Shown here piece after piece: positions 13,981 to 22,600 of a stretch of 29,627 nucleotides of DNA. The stretch comes from Minisyncoccota bacterium (GTDB lineage: Bacteria; Patescibacteriota; Microgenomatia; Levybacterales; UBA12049), in the NCBI GenBank assembly GCA_025449795.1, contig JANWIQ010000057.1, positions 1-29,627 on the forward strand, read 5' to 3'. Position 1 is the first letter of the stretch. Each line of letters begins with the position of its first letter. The position numbers and the translations under genes are program-made. The notes under the pieces are model-generated. The model made no database searches. It was not told the DNA's origin and saw nothing but the letters and a program-made list of their open reading frames with translations.

Positions 13981-14469
13981 TTAGTGGATTCGTCGGGCAG
14001 GTTCACGAATCATTTGTTTGGAAACTTGGTCCGCCTTCTTGTCTTCATCTGGTTCATAGATAAAAAGCCACCATAAATTTCTTCGCACCTGCCCCTGCAA
14101 AAACTTTCCTAGCAGTAAAGGTTGCACCGAATTTTCTTCATTTATTTCCTGTAACAGCATGTCCTCATGAGAACCTATGCCAGGAAGCAATACGCCTCGG
14201 ACAAGATTTTTTTGCGTTATCAGGGTTATACCGGTCTCACCTGCGTTCGCTGCTTTTCTTTTTCCCCATAATTCCCCTGTACCTTTATCGGTAACAACAA
14301 GACGAAAATGTTGATAATTACTTTCAGGAATGGTAAAAATATTTTCCCCCGGATTTCTCCGTAATGTATACAACTGGGGATTTTGAGATAATAAATCTTG
14401 TATGTCATCGATAAATGTTTTTGAATCAGGATCAATCTCTCTACCGCCTATGTTGTACTCATGGATCAT
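13981..14469 (-). CDS. hypothetical protein
   Basis: A 162-residue soluble protein with no signal peptide or membrane segment. I do not recognise a family. It has a mixed alpha/beta look (YQHFRLVVTDKGTGELWGKRKA, ITLITQKNLVRGVLLPGIG) and a basic C-terminus. No cysteine occurs after the start chosen here. The in-frame TTG at 14481 is possible, but the ATG at 14469 is preferred; no clear Shine-Dalgarno or promoter was seen for either. It is on the same strand as, and 19 bases before, the RsmC-like gene, which nevertheless appears to have its own promoter. Confidence 0.6.
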   Translation of the reverse strand: MIHEYNIGGREIDPDSKTFIDDIQDLLSQNPQLYTLRRNPGENIFTIPESNYQHFRLVVTDKGTGELWGKRKAANAGETGITLITQKNLVRGVLLPGIGSHEDMLLQEINEENSVQPLLLGKFLQGQVRRNLWWLFIYEPDEDKKADQVSKQMIREPARRIH

Positions 14470-14556
14470 GAGAGCACACAATATCTAACACCTGTAAGAA
14501 AGGGGGAATCTCGAAGTAAGAAGGAGGTCGCAAGATACTATATTAGATTAGAAGAA

Positions 14557-14931
14557 TTATTTCTCCATTACCTGCTTACCTTTTATGAAAAGCCAGGTGA
14601 CAAGAAGTCCTCCGAGAAGAAAGAGAATAAGGCCACCAAAATCGTCTCCCACATCATCTTTTTCTTTAAATTCTATAATAATTCCCATAAGCTTTATTGC
14701 AAACCCTGCCCAGACCATAAGTACCGGTGTTATCGTGCGGGTAAATTTATGCTTACCTCGTACATACCACCCGATCGCAAGTAAGCCTAAAAGAAATAAT
14801 AATCCTTCATCTATTTTAAATGGCCGTTCTGTTTCGATAAAAATTTCTGGGAAGAATGCAAAAGCAGAAAGCCCTACTATAGCAGTAGCCAGTAAATTAT
14901 TTCCTCTATTCCATACTTCTGTAACGGTCAT
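14557..14931 (-). CDS. four-helix integral membrane protein, unknown function
   Basis: A 124-residue protein with four hydrophobic segments: LLATAIVGLSAFAFFPEIF, GLLFLLGLLAIGWYV, ITPVLMVWAGFAIKLMGIII and GGLILFLLGGLLVTWLFI. I do not recognise a family and see no conserved polar residues in the helices that would suggest a transporter. The ATG at 14931 is preferred over a TTG at 14967 because a promoter (TTGACA, 15 bases, TATTAT) lies between them. Confidence 0.65.
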   Translation of the reverse strand: MTVTEVWNRGNNLLATAIVGLSAFAFFPEIFIETERPFKIDEGLLFLLGLLAIGWYVRGKHKFTRTITPVLMVWAGFAIKLMGIIIEFKEKDDVGDDFGGLILFLLGGLLVTWLFIKGKQVMEK

Positions 14932-14940
14932 AAATTGAGA

Positions 14941-14967
14941 ATAATATAAAAGAAGCTGTGATGTCAA
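14941..14967 (-). promoter_or_regulatory. promoter of the four-helix membrane protein gene
   Basis: On the minus strand TTGACA (14967-14962) is followed after 15 bases by TATTAT, nine bases before the ATG at 14931. The -35 box is perfect but the spacing is short. Confidence 0.45.
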
Positions 14968-15019
14968 ATAGATAAATCGAATATATAAGACGTTAGAGCT
15001 TTACCGCATGAAGTCACAA

Positions 15020-15143
15020 AATAATTCTCGACAAGCTCGAACAATACTCTTCGACAAGCGCAGGGATAAAAAGAAAACTAAAAATGAGATTTTTCGCTGC
15101 GCTCAGGAAAAATAAGTAGAGCTTTCGCAGGAATGACAGGCAC
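15020..15143. repeat. fragments of a dispersed intergenic repeat
   Basis: The 180-base gap between the membrane-protein gene and fusA holds two near-copies of a CTCGACAAGC / TTCGACAAGCGCAG unit (near 15028 and 15048), then TTTTCGCTGCGCTCAGGA and a second, partial CGCAGGAATGACAGGC. Sequences of this TTCGACAAGC...CTCAGG...ATGACA kind recur between genes in many bacterial and CPR genomes. Nothing here codes for protein. The right half is immediately downstream of the fusA stop codon. Confidence 0.4.
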
Positions 15144-15147
15144 AACA

Positions 15148-17283
15148 TTACTCGACTCTTCCGGTGAAGGTGGATTTGGCAAGAAGGTCCTGCACAATAT
15201 TTTTTGGCACTTCTTCGTAGTGGCTTGGCTCCATATAATAACTTGCGCGACCTTGTGACATACTTCTCAGCTGTGTTGCATAGCCGGATAATTCTGCAAG
15301 TGGCACAACGGCATTAATAATGGTCGCGCGGCTTCTTTCTTCTGTCCCCATGATTTGTGCACGCTTACTGGACAAATCCCCAATAACATCTCCCATATAC
15401 TCTGCAGGTGTTGTCACCTCTACCTTCATCACAGGTTCCAGAAGCGTAAGATCTGCTTTTTTGGCAGCAGATTGGAATGCCATAGATGCTGCAATTTTAA
15501 ATGCAACATCCGAAGAATCAACTTCATGATACGATCCGTCATAAAGTGTTGCTTTCACGTCCACCACTGGGTACCCAAGAAGCACACCATTTTCTTGCGT
15601 TTCTTTCACGCCTTTTTCTACAGACGTAATAAATTCTGCAGGAATTGCTCCTCCTTTAATTGCATTCACAAATTCATTGCCTTCTCCTCTTGGCTTTGGC
15701 TCAAGGCGCAAATAACAATGGCCATACTGCCCACGTCCTCCTGACTGGCGAATGTATTTACCTTCTGCTTGAGATTCAATTTTAATGGTTTCTTTGTAAG
15801 CAACCTGTGGTGCACCGACATTCGCAAGGACGCCAAATTCCCGCTTCATTCTATCTACCATTACTTCTAACTGCAATTCTCCAATACCGGCAATAATCGT
15901 CTGGTTGGTTTCATGGTTGGTCTTTACCACAAATGTTGGATCTTCCTCGGTAAGACGCTTTAGCGCAAAGCCTAATTTTTCTTGGTCTGCTTTTGTCTGT
16001 GGTTCGATAGCCAGAGAAATAACCGGCTCTGGGAAGGTAATTTTTTCTAATACAATTGGTGCATCATCAACGCAGAGCGTATCTCCTGTGCCAGTGTCCT
16101 TCAGACCCACGAGCGCAACAATTTCTCCAGCATATGCTTCTTTAATTTCTTCTCTGGTATTTGCATGCATAAGAAGAATTCGACCAACTCGCTCAGTAAT
16201 ACTCTTACTGCTGTTGTAGATATAACTTCCCGCAATAACTTTTCCAGAATAGACTCGAAAATAGGTAAGTTTTCCCACATGCGGATCTATTTGGATTTTG
16301 AAAGCAAGCCCACAAAGCTTCTCCTCTGGCACCAGTTTTCTCATCTCGGGCTCGTTGGTTTTCGGATTTTCTCCTTTTACTTCTCCCAAATCAACAGGAG
16401 AGGGCAAATAATCAATTACTGCGTCCAGTAAGGGTTGCACGCCTTTATTTCGAAGAGAAGTACCAGCATAAATGGGCACTAATTTGTATGCAATAACAGC
16501 TGCACGAAGTGCTTTTTTTAAATCTTCAACAGAAATTTCTTCTCCCCCTAAGTATTTTTCCAAAAGCTTGTCGTCTGTCTCTGCAATTTTCTCCACAAGC
16601 TTTTGTCGGTACTCTTCGACTTGTGCTTTCATATCCTCTGGGACTTCATCTGTTGTGTCATATGACGCACCAAGATCATCCGAATGCCATTTGAGAGATG
16701 TCCTGGTAAGAAGATCTACATTGCCAACATACGTATTTTCTGCACCAATAGGAAGTACCATAATTGCAGGATTTGCACCAAGCCGATCTTCAATAGATTT
16801 TACTGTTGCTAAAAAGTCTGCACCCAATTTGTCCATTTTATTCACAAAACAAATACGTGGCACTTTATATTTATCTGCCTGTCTCCACACCGTCTCTGAC
16901 TGGGATTGTACGCCTTCTTCTGCGTCCAGCACGGTAATGCCTCCATCAAGGACTCGAAGTGAACGCTCAACTTCTGCGGTAAAGTCTACGTGACCTGGAG
17001 TATCGATAATGTTAATTCTGTATGGGTCATCTTTTACACCAGAGTGGGTCCAGAAAGCAGTGGTTGCAGCACTCACAATGGTAATACCTCTTTCTTTTTC
17101 CTGTTCCATCCAATCCATTTGGGTATTTCCTTCATCGATATCACCAATTTTGTGGGATTTGCCTGTGTAATAGAGAATACGCTCGGTGGTCGTGGTCTTA
17201 CCCGCATCAATATGCGCAATAATACCAATATTTCGAATCTTGTCTAGCTCTGCGTGTCGATTTGCGGTAATGTCTTGTGCCAT
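15148..17283 (-). CDS. fusA: translation elongation factor G
   Basis: The 711-residue GTPase moves tRNA and mRNA through the ribosome after peptide transfer. The G domain has the P-loop AHIDAGKT (residues 23-30), switch I ERGITIVSAATT, DTPGH, and NKMD. Later domains are complete (for example the domain IV segment SGGRGQYGHCYLRL and the C-terminal YATQLRSMSQGRASY). Length is normal for EF-G. In most bacteria fusA follows rpsG directly; here a deaminase gene and a divergent cyclophilin gene stand between them. The likely promoter is at 17390-17398, giving a leader of about 100 bases that holds an AT-rich repeat tract. Confidence 0.98.
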   Translation of the reverse strand: MAQDITANRHAELDKIRNIGIIAHIDAGKTTTTERILYYTGKSHKIGDIDEGNTQMDWMEQEKERGITIVSAATTAFWTHSGVKDDPYRINIIDTPGHVDFTAEVERSLRVLDGGITVLDAEEGVQSQSETVWRQADKYKVPRICFVNKMDKLGADFLATVKSIEDRLGANPAIMVLPIGAENTYVGNVDLLTRTSLKWHSDDLGASYDTTDEVPEDMKAQVEEYRQKLVEKIAETDDKLLEKYLGGEEISVEDLKKALRAAVIAYKLVPIYAGTSLRNKGVQPLLDAVIDYLPSPVDLGEVKGENPKTNEPEMRKLVPEEKLCGLAFKIQIDPHVGKLTYFRVYSGKVIAGSYIYNSSKSITERVGRILLMHANTREEIKEAYAGEIVALVGLKDTGTGDTLCVDDAPIVLEKITFPEPVISLAIEPQTKADQEKLGFALKRLTEEDPTFVVKTNHETNQTIIAGIGELQLEVMVDRMKREFGVLANVGAPQVAYKETIKIESQAEGKYIRQSGGRGQYGHCYLRLEPKPRGEGNEFVNAIKGGAIPAEFITSVEKGVKETQENGVLLGYPVVDVKATLYDGSYHEVDSSDVAFKIAASMAFQSAAKKADLTLLEPVMKVEVTTPAEYMGDVIGDLSSKRAQIMGTEERSRATIINAVVPLAELSGYATQLRSMSQGRASYYMEPSHYEEVPKNIVQDLLAKSTFTGRVE

Positions 17284-17284
17284 A

Positions 17285-17383
17285 AATAAAAATCAAAACT
17301 CAAATGTCAAAACTCAAAATTACATCTCAAAATTTAAAACTTTTGGTTGTAGATTTTCGCTTTGAGCTTTGCGATTTGAGATT
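17285..17383. repeat. AT-rich repeat tract in the fusA leader
   Basis: The tract is built from repeated CAAAACTCAAA / CATCTCAAAATTT units and contains an inverted pair ATCTCAAA (near 17323) and TTTGAGAT (near 17374). The same ATCTCAAATTT word occurs in the rpoC-rpsL gap at 19644. On the minus strand it would be transcribed as the fusA leader. Confidence 0.45.
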
Positions 17384-17389
17384 AGTATG

Positions 17390-17398
17390 AGTATACCA
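17390..17398 (-). promoter_or_regulatory. probable fusA promoter
   Basis: TGG-TATACT on the minus strand (TATACT at 17395-17390), an extended -10 box without a good -35. The start of transcription would lie near 17383, about 100 bases before the ATG. Confidence 0.4.
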
Positions 17399-17439
17399 TA
17401 TTTTTGAAATCGGTTCTAGGTTGAATTTATAAAAAGTGA

Positions 17440-17448
17440 TGGTACAAT
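17440..17448 (+). promoter_or_regulatory. extended -10 promoter of the cyclophilin gene
   Basis: TGG-TACAAT (TACAAT at 17443-17448) is followed by seven bases and the ATG at 17456. This places the transcription start within a base or two of the ATG and rejects the GTG at 17450. Confidence 0.55.
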
Positions 17449-17455
17449 AGTGTTT

Positions 17456-18091
17456 ATGGGAAAAGCGCTTTTAATTGCAATGCTTATTGCTGTTGTTGTT
17501 TTTGGAGGATTGTATCTTTTCAATCATGCCACATCACCCAATATCCAAAATATTAAGGTAAATCTTACCCCCAGCCCAACACCGTATCACCTTGTTGTGG
17601 CAAGTCCAAGCGCTATGCCCACGTCGGGTACGACCACTCCACCCGCAGCAACCGTAGAAAAACCAGTAACATCAGCCACTATTACTACCAGTAAGGGTGT
17701 TATTGTCCTTACACTGTATCCCGACGTTGCACCAATCGCGGTTGCAAATTTTGCCAAAAAAGCACAAGCAGGATTTTATAATGGGCTGGATTTTCACCGG
17801 GTAGAAGATTGGGTTATTCAGGGAGGCGACCCCAAAGGCGATGGCACAGGGGGAGCGGACATGCAGACAGAATTAAATAACAAACCCTTTGTCACAGGGT
17901 CTTTGGGTATGGCAGGACATGCAGGACCGGACGGGAAAACCATAAACAATGATGCACAGTTTTTTATTGTAAAATCTGATGCATCCTGGCTCAATGGTCA
18001 ATACACCAACTTTGGTATTGTGACTAGTGGCATGGATGTCGTACAAAAAATAGCAATCGGGGATAAGATTTTGGGAATTAGCGTACAGTAG
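17456..18091 (+). CDS. membrane-anchored cyclophilin-type peptidyl-prolyl isomerase
   Basis: A 211-residue protein with an N-terminal membrane anchor (ALLIAMLIAVVVFGGLYLF), a Pro/Thr/Ser-rich linker of about 50 residues and a cyclophilin domain, which speeds cis-trans change at Xaa-Pro bonds in folding proteins. Domain motifs are GVIVLTLYPDVAPIAVANF, FHRVEDWVIQGGDPKGDGTGG, INNDAQFFI and NGQYTNFGIV; the catalytic Arg is the one in FHRV. The isomerase would act outside the membrane on secreted or surface proteins. It is divergent from fusA and convergent with the deaminase gene, and so an insertion in the usual str operon order. Confidence 0.92.
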   Translation: MGKALLIAMLIAVVVFGGLYLFNHATSPNIQNIKVNLTPSPTPYHLVVASPSAMPTSGTTTPPAATVEKPVTSATITTSKGVIVLTLYPDVAPIAVANFAKKAQAGFYNGLDFHRVEDWVIQGGDPKGDGTGGADMQTELNNKPFVTGSLGMAGHAGPDGKTINNDAQFFIVKSDASWLNGQYTNFGIVTSGMDVVQKIAIGDKILGISVQ

Positions 18092-18123
18092 GCTGCTTCG
18101 TTATTTTTTCAATTGAGTTTTCT

Positions 18124-18627
18124 CTATCTGGAGTGGGTTAAAAACATTTCATTCCATCCTATCTTCTCAAAAGTTTTCTTAGCTTCATTTTCTAATATCC
18201 CACCCAAGATATTTGGTGGATCTGCAAATGGAGGATTTATCTCTGATAAACCCGAATCCTCTAACACGTTCCATTTGCTATATCCTCCCATCTTAGGAGA
18301 ATATACGGCAAAAACGACTTTCTTAATTCGTAATTCACGAATAATAAATGAACACATAACACAGGGTTCGCAATTTGAATAAAGTTCACAACTTGAAAGA
18401 TCTTTTCCAAGTTTTTTCTGTGCAAGCTGTAATGCAACGATTTCTGCATGTTTAGAAACATCATTGAATCTCGCTGTTTTATTAGTTGATTTAGCAATTA
18501 TCTTATTATTTTGTACGATAATACATCCAAAGGGATTTTCATTAGCTTTTAGAGACTTCTCTGCAAGTTTAATTGATTGCAAAATATATTTCTCTTCCGT
18601 TGATTTATGTCTTTTAACCTTTCCCAT
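18124..18627 (-). CDS. nucleoside/nucleobase deaminase, zinc-dependent
   Basis: A 167-residue cytidine-deaminase-fold enzyme. The zinc and catalytic motif is KHAEIVAL (His60, Glu62) with CEPCVMC (Cys89, Cys92). The surrounding NPFGCIIVQNNKIIA and the C-terminal half resemble guanine deaminase and the TadA/nucleoside deaminase group rather than cytidine deaminase proper. The substrate could be guanine, another purine or a tRNA adenosine; I cannot decide. The ATG at 18627 lies six bases after TGG-TATAAT, so it is preferred over the TTG at 18630. The gene sits between rpsG and the convergent cyclophilin gene. Confidence 0.85.
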   Translation of the reverse strand: MGKVKRHKSTEEKYILQSIKLAEKSLKANENPFGCIIVQNNKIIAKSTNKTARFNDVSKHAEIVALQLAQKKLGKDLSSCELYSNCEPCVMCSFIIRELRIKKVVFAVYSPKMGGYSKWNVLEDSGLSEINPPFADPPNILGGILENEAKKTFEKIGWNEMFLTHSR

Positions 18628-18633
18628 CAAGGT

Positions 18634-18642
18634 ATTATACCA
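18634..18642 (-). promoter_or_regulatory. extended -10 promoter of the deaminase gene
   Basis: TGG-TATAAT on the minus strand (TATAAT at 18639-18634), six bases (ACCTTG) and the ATG at 18627. It starts 12 bases after the rpsG stop codon, so the deaminase need not depend on the ribosomal-protein transcript. Confidence 0.6.
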
Positions 18643-18653
18643 AAAGAGGAAGT

Positions 18654-19127
18654 TTAGAATCTGAAGTGGGCAAAGGCCCTGTTTGCTTCTGCTTGCTTGG
18701 TCATGTTATCCCGTTTTTGGATTGCTGCGCCTTTTCCTTCAATTGCATCTAAAAATTCTGCAACAAGCTTTTCCGCAAAGGTATGAAATTCTTTACTTGG
18801 CCTCCCTTTTGCTGCTTCCAAAATCCATCGAATGGCAAGCGCCATTCTACGATCTCCCCTTACCTCAACAGGCACTTGGTAATTTGCTCCACCGATTCTT
18901 CGCGCTTTAATTTCTACCTTTGGACCTACGCTGTCGAGCGCTTTTAAAAATGTTTCCAAAGGCTCCAGACCTTTTGCTTTGAGAAGATCAAGCGTGTTGT
19001 AGACAACTTTTTGGGCAACAGACTTTTTCCCATCTTTCATGGTGTAATTAATAAATCTGGCAACCAATAGGTTGTTATAGATTTTATCTGCTTCAATTTG
19101 TCTTTTTGCTACTTTTTTATGTCTCAT
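18654..19127 (-). CDS. rpsG: 30S ribosomal protein S7
   Basis: The 157-residue product is ribosomal protein S7, which binds the 3' major domain of 16S rRNA and starts assembly of the 30S head. Typical segments are the N-terminal MRHKKVAKRQIEADKIYNN, ARFINYTMKDGKKSVAQKVVYN, GPKVEIKARRIGGANYQVPVEV, and the C-terminal KRDNMTKQAEANRAFAHFRF. Length is normal. It follows rpsL by 46 bases on the same strand, in the usual rpsL-rpsG order. No clear Shine-Dalgarno sequence precedes its ATG. Confidence 0.98.
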   Translation of the reverse strand: MRHKKVAKRQIEADKIYNNLLVARFINYTMKDGKKSVAQKVVYNTLDLLKAKGLEPLETFLKALDSVGPKVEIKARRIGGANYQVPVEVRGDRRMALAIRWILEAAKGRPSKEFHTFAEKLVAEFLDAIEGKGAAIQKRDNMTKQAEANRAFAHFRF

Positions 19128-19173
19128 ATATTGGTCTTTGGTCTTTAGCTAATTGCTAGTGACTGAAGACTAT

Positions 19174-19614
19174 TTATGCTGCCGCCTTTGGTGCAGCCTT
19201 TGCTGCTTGTGGTTTTTTTGCTCCGTATTTACTTCTTGAGCGCTTTCTATTTTCCACCCCTGCCAAGTCAAATTTTCCCCGGACAATATGGTATTTCACT
19301 CCTGGTAAATCTTTCACACGGCCGCCTCTTACCAATACAATACCATGCTCAGCCAGAGAATGACCAATTCCCTGAATGTATGCGGTTACTTCGGTACGAT
19401 TGGAAAGCTTTACTCTTGCAACTTTTCGAAGCGCAGAATTTGGCTTTTTTGGTGTCATGGTTTTTACCAGCGTTACCACTCCGCGTTTTTGCGGAGAGGC
19501 GGTACTTTTGTACACTCTGTCCTTTGCATTGTAACTCCTCAGGAGCGCCGTTGCGCGAACTTTCTTTATTTTTCTTCCTCTTCCCTTTTTTACTAATTGT
19601 GATAATGTTGGCAT
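19174..19614 (-). CDS. rpsL: 30S ribosomal protein S12
   Basis: The 146-residue product is ribosomal protein S12, part of the decoding centre. Key segments are PQKRGVVTLVKTMTPKKPNSALRKVARV and the RGGRVKDLPGVKYHIVRG loop, with the lysines linked to streptomycin response and the loop Asp intact. Compared with E. coli it has about 13 extra residues before PQKRGV, a form also seen in Firmicutes, and a short Ala/Lys-rich tail. A GGGAG Shine-Dalgarno-like sequence precedes the ATG. The 76-base gap after rpoC holds an AT-rich inverted repeat. Confidence 0.98.
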   Translation of the reverse strand: MPTLSQLVKKGRGRKIKKVRATALLRSYNAKDRVYKSTASPQKRGVVTLVKTMTPKKPNSALRKVARVKLSNRTEVTAYIQGIGHSLAEHGIVLVRGGRVKDLPGVKYHIVRGKFDLAGVENRKRSRSKYGAKKPQAAKAAPKAAA

Positions 19615-19633
19615 ATAAACTCCCTTCGGTCGT

Positions 19634-19674
19634 AAATATCAAATCTCAAATTTGGAATTTGGAATTTGATATTT
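19634..19674. repeat. AT-rich inverted repeat between rpoC and rpsL
   Basis: AAATATCAAA (19634-19643) and TTTGATATTT (19665-19674) are perfect 10-base inverted copies around a 21-base loop made of AATTTGG repeats. In RNA it would form a weak hairpin between rpoC and rpsL, whichever strand is read. It shares words with the tract in the fusA leader. Confidence 0.5.
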
Positions 19675-19690
19675 GAAATTGGTCGTCATA

Positions 19691-22600
19691 TTATAGCTCA
19701 GTTGGGACTGCAGATTCAAGCACGCTCGCTTCATCGGGAGGGAGAATTTCAGGTGTATCAAGATTCACTGCTTTACTCTCGACAGGAATAAGCCGTCCAA
19801 TAATAACATTTTCTTTGAGACCTACCAAGTCATCTTCCCGTCCCTCAAGCGCTGCATCGGTAAGTACTTTTGTGGTTTCCTGGAAAGAAGCAGCAGAAAG
19901 CCAACTGTCTGAGAACAATGCCGCCTTGGTAATTCCCAAAATAACCTGTCGCGCAGTGGAAGGTTCGCCTCCTTGGGAAAGCGTTTCTGCATTCACCTGC
20001 TCAAATCTGGTTGAGGTAACAAAGTCACCTGGAATAAGTGGCGTGTCACCAACGGTCTCGATAATCACCTTATCGGACATTTTTCGAAGGATGATTTCAA
20101 AATGCTTATCATTAATCGCAATTCCCTGTGCTTCATATACTTTTTGTGCCTCGGTAATGATATAGCGCTGGGCATCGTGGACACCCTTTATTTTGATAAC
20201 CTCTTTTGGATCAAGATATCCACGTGCAAATGGAGTTCCTGCAACAATTTCTTGTCCATCTTTTACTGCCAACTCTGCTGCAAGTGGCACAAAATATTCT
20301 TGTACCTCAACCGGCTGTACTTTAGTATTTTTGACGATAATCTTATATCCGTCTTCTGTTGTCTCTATACTTACTTTACCGGTAATTTCCGCAATTGGCG
20401 ACAGATTCTTTGGGGTACGCATTTCAAAAAGTTCTTCAATTCGGGGCAAACCCTGGGTCACGTCACTCATCACAACGCCACCAAAATGTTTCACACGCAT
20501 GGTTAGCTGTGTACCTGGTTCTCCAATAGATTGTGCGGCAACAACACCAACTGGCACGCCTGTCTGTACCATTTGTTTGGTGGAGAAATCCCATCCATAA
20601 CAATTTTGGCACAGTCCATAGGTAAGCTTACATTTAAGCGGAGACCTCACCAATACTTCTGAAAATTCTGCTTGCTGCATTTCTTTTGCAATTTCCGGGG
20701 TAATTAATTCCCCTGCTGCAACGAATGTTTTCTTATTTTTTGTTACTTTTTCTGCTGCAACTCTGCCGGTAATTCTATCTGCAAAAGATGAGGTGCGCTC
20801 TGGATCTTGTGCAAAAACAACAATGCCTTCTGTTGTGCCACAATCTTCTTCTCGAACAATCACATCATGAGAAGCATCGACAAGTCTTCTTGTCAGATAC
20901 CCTGCATTTGCTGTTTTGAGTGCTGAGTCGGTAAGACCTTTTCTTGACCCTCTTGCGGATGCAACGTACTCAAAAATACTCAGTCCTTCTCTAAAGTTAG
21001 ATTTAATGGGAAGTTCCACAATCTTTCCAAGTGGATCAAGGATAAGTCCTCTCATTGCGCTAAGCTGTTTGAGTTGTTCTTTTCCAGCACGTGCCCCTTC
21101 GGAATTAATAATGGTCTTAATCACACTATCTTCTTCCAAGGCATTCCAGGTGAGGTCTGCAATTTCATCGGTTGTCTTTAGCCACACATCATTGGCAAGT
21201 CGTTTTCTTTCTTCAATGGTAATAAGCCCATTTTGGTATTCTGCTTCAATTTGTTTTACTTTCTTTTCCGATGCAGCAATCAAATCATCTTTCTTGGAAA
21301 CCATTTTATTATCAAATACAGATACAGAAATACCGGAGACAGTAGAACCATAAAATCCAAGACTTTTTACCCGATCAATTAAGTCTGCAACCTGTTGAGA
21401 AGTATATTTGGTGAGTGCTTTGGTAATAAGTCTTTTAATACCAGATGCTTTTACTCCTTCATTTACATATTCCATACCTGCAAGGAGATTTTCGTTGAAT
21501 TTTAGTCGCCCAACAGTTGTTTCGAGCACGGTATCTTCTACTCGTACCATAATAGGCTCTCGAAGTTTTATTTTCTCAAGACCAAAAGCAATGTAAGATT
21601 CATTTGCATCCCTAAATAGTGGCAAGTTCTTTTTTCTGGTCTTCTCATCCACGGTTGTCACATAATAAATACCAAGTGCCATTTCTTTATTTGGAAGCGT
21701 TATTGGCGACCCATCTGCTGGCTTGAGAAGATTGTTTTGTGGCATCATGAGGTTGATCGCTTCTTCTTGTGCTTTTTGTGAAAGTGGAATATGGACTGCC
21801 ATCTGATCGCCATCAAAATCTGCGTTAAAGCCTGCACAGACACATGGATGGAGTGAAATTGCACTTCCTTCAATAAGCTTGGGATAAAATGCCTGGATAC
21901 CCAATTTATGCAAGGTAGGTGCACGGTTAAGAAGGACCGGGTGGTTTTTAGTTATTTCTTCTAAAATATCAAAAACTTCCGGTGGCCTTTTTTCAATAAA
22001 TCGCTTTGCGCTTTTAATGTTGGGGGCAAATCCTCGCACAATAACTTCTCGAAGCACAAATGGCTTAAACATTTCCAAAGCCATTTCTTTTGGCAATCCA
22101 CATTCATTCAATTTTAGATCTGGACCAACAACAATAACACTTCTTCCAGAATAATCAACGCGTTTTCCAAGCAAATTTTGTCGAAATCGTCCTTGTTTTC
22201 CTCGAAGCATGTCAGAAAGACTTCGAAGTGGCGACACGGTAACCTGATTGGTCCGTTGGGAAGCATCGATAAGCGCATCTACCGATTCTTGCAGCATGCG
22301 TTTTTCATTTCGCAAAATGATTTCTGGCGCTCCAAGAAGCATTAAGTGTTTGAGACGGTTATTTCTATTAATAACGCGTCTATACAAATCATTGAGATCA
22401 CTTGTTGCAAATCTTCCACCGGCAAGTTGTACCATAGGTCGAAGATCTGGTGGGATAACTGGCAGGACAGACAAAATCATGGATACCGGAGAAACTTCTG
22501 CCTTTTTCATAGCCTCAATAAGTCGAAGCCGCTTTATTAGCTTGAGATATTTTTGTGTAGAAGCCTTTTCCAACTCTCCTCTGAGCTGGACTATCACACT

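Noticed and set aside
19500..19600. Extra residues in S12 as an unusual insertion
   Set aside because: About 13 added residues before PQKRGV are also found in Firmicutes S12, so this is a known form.
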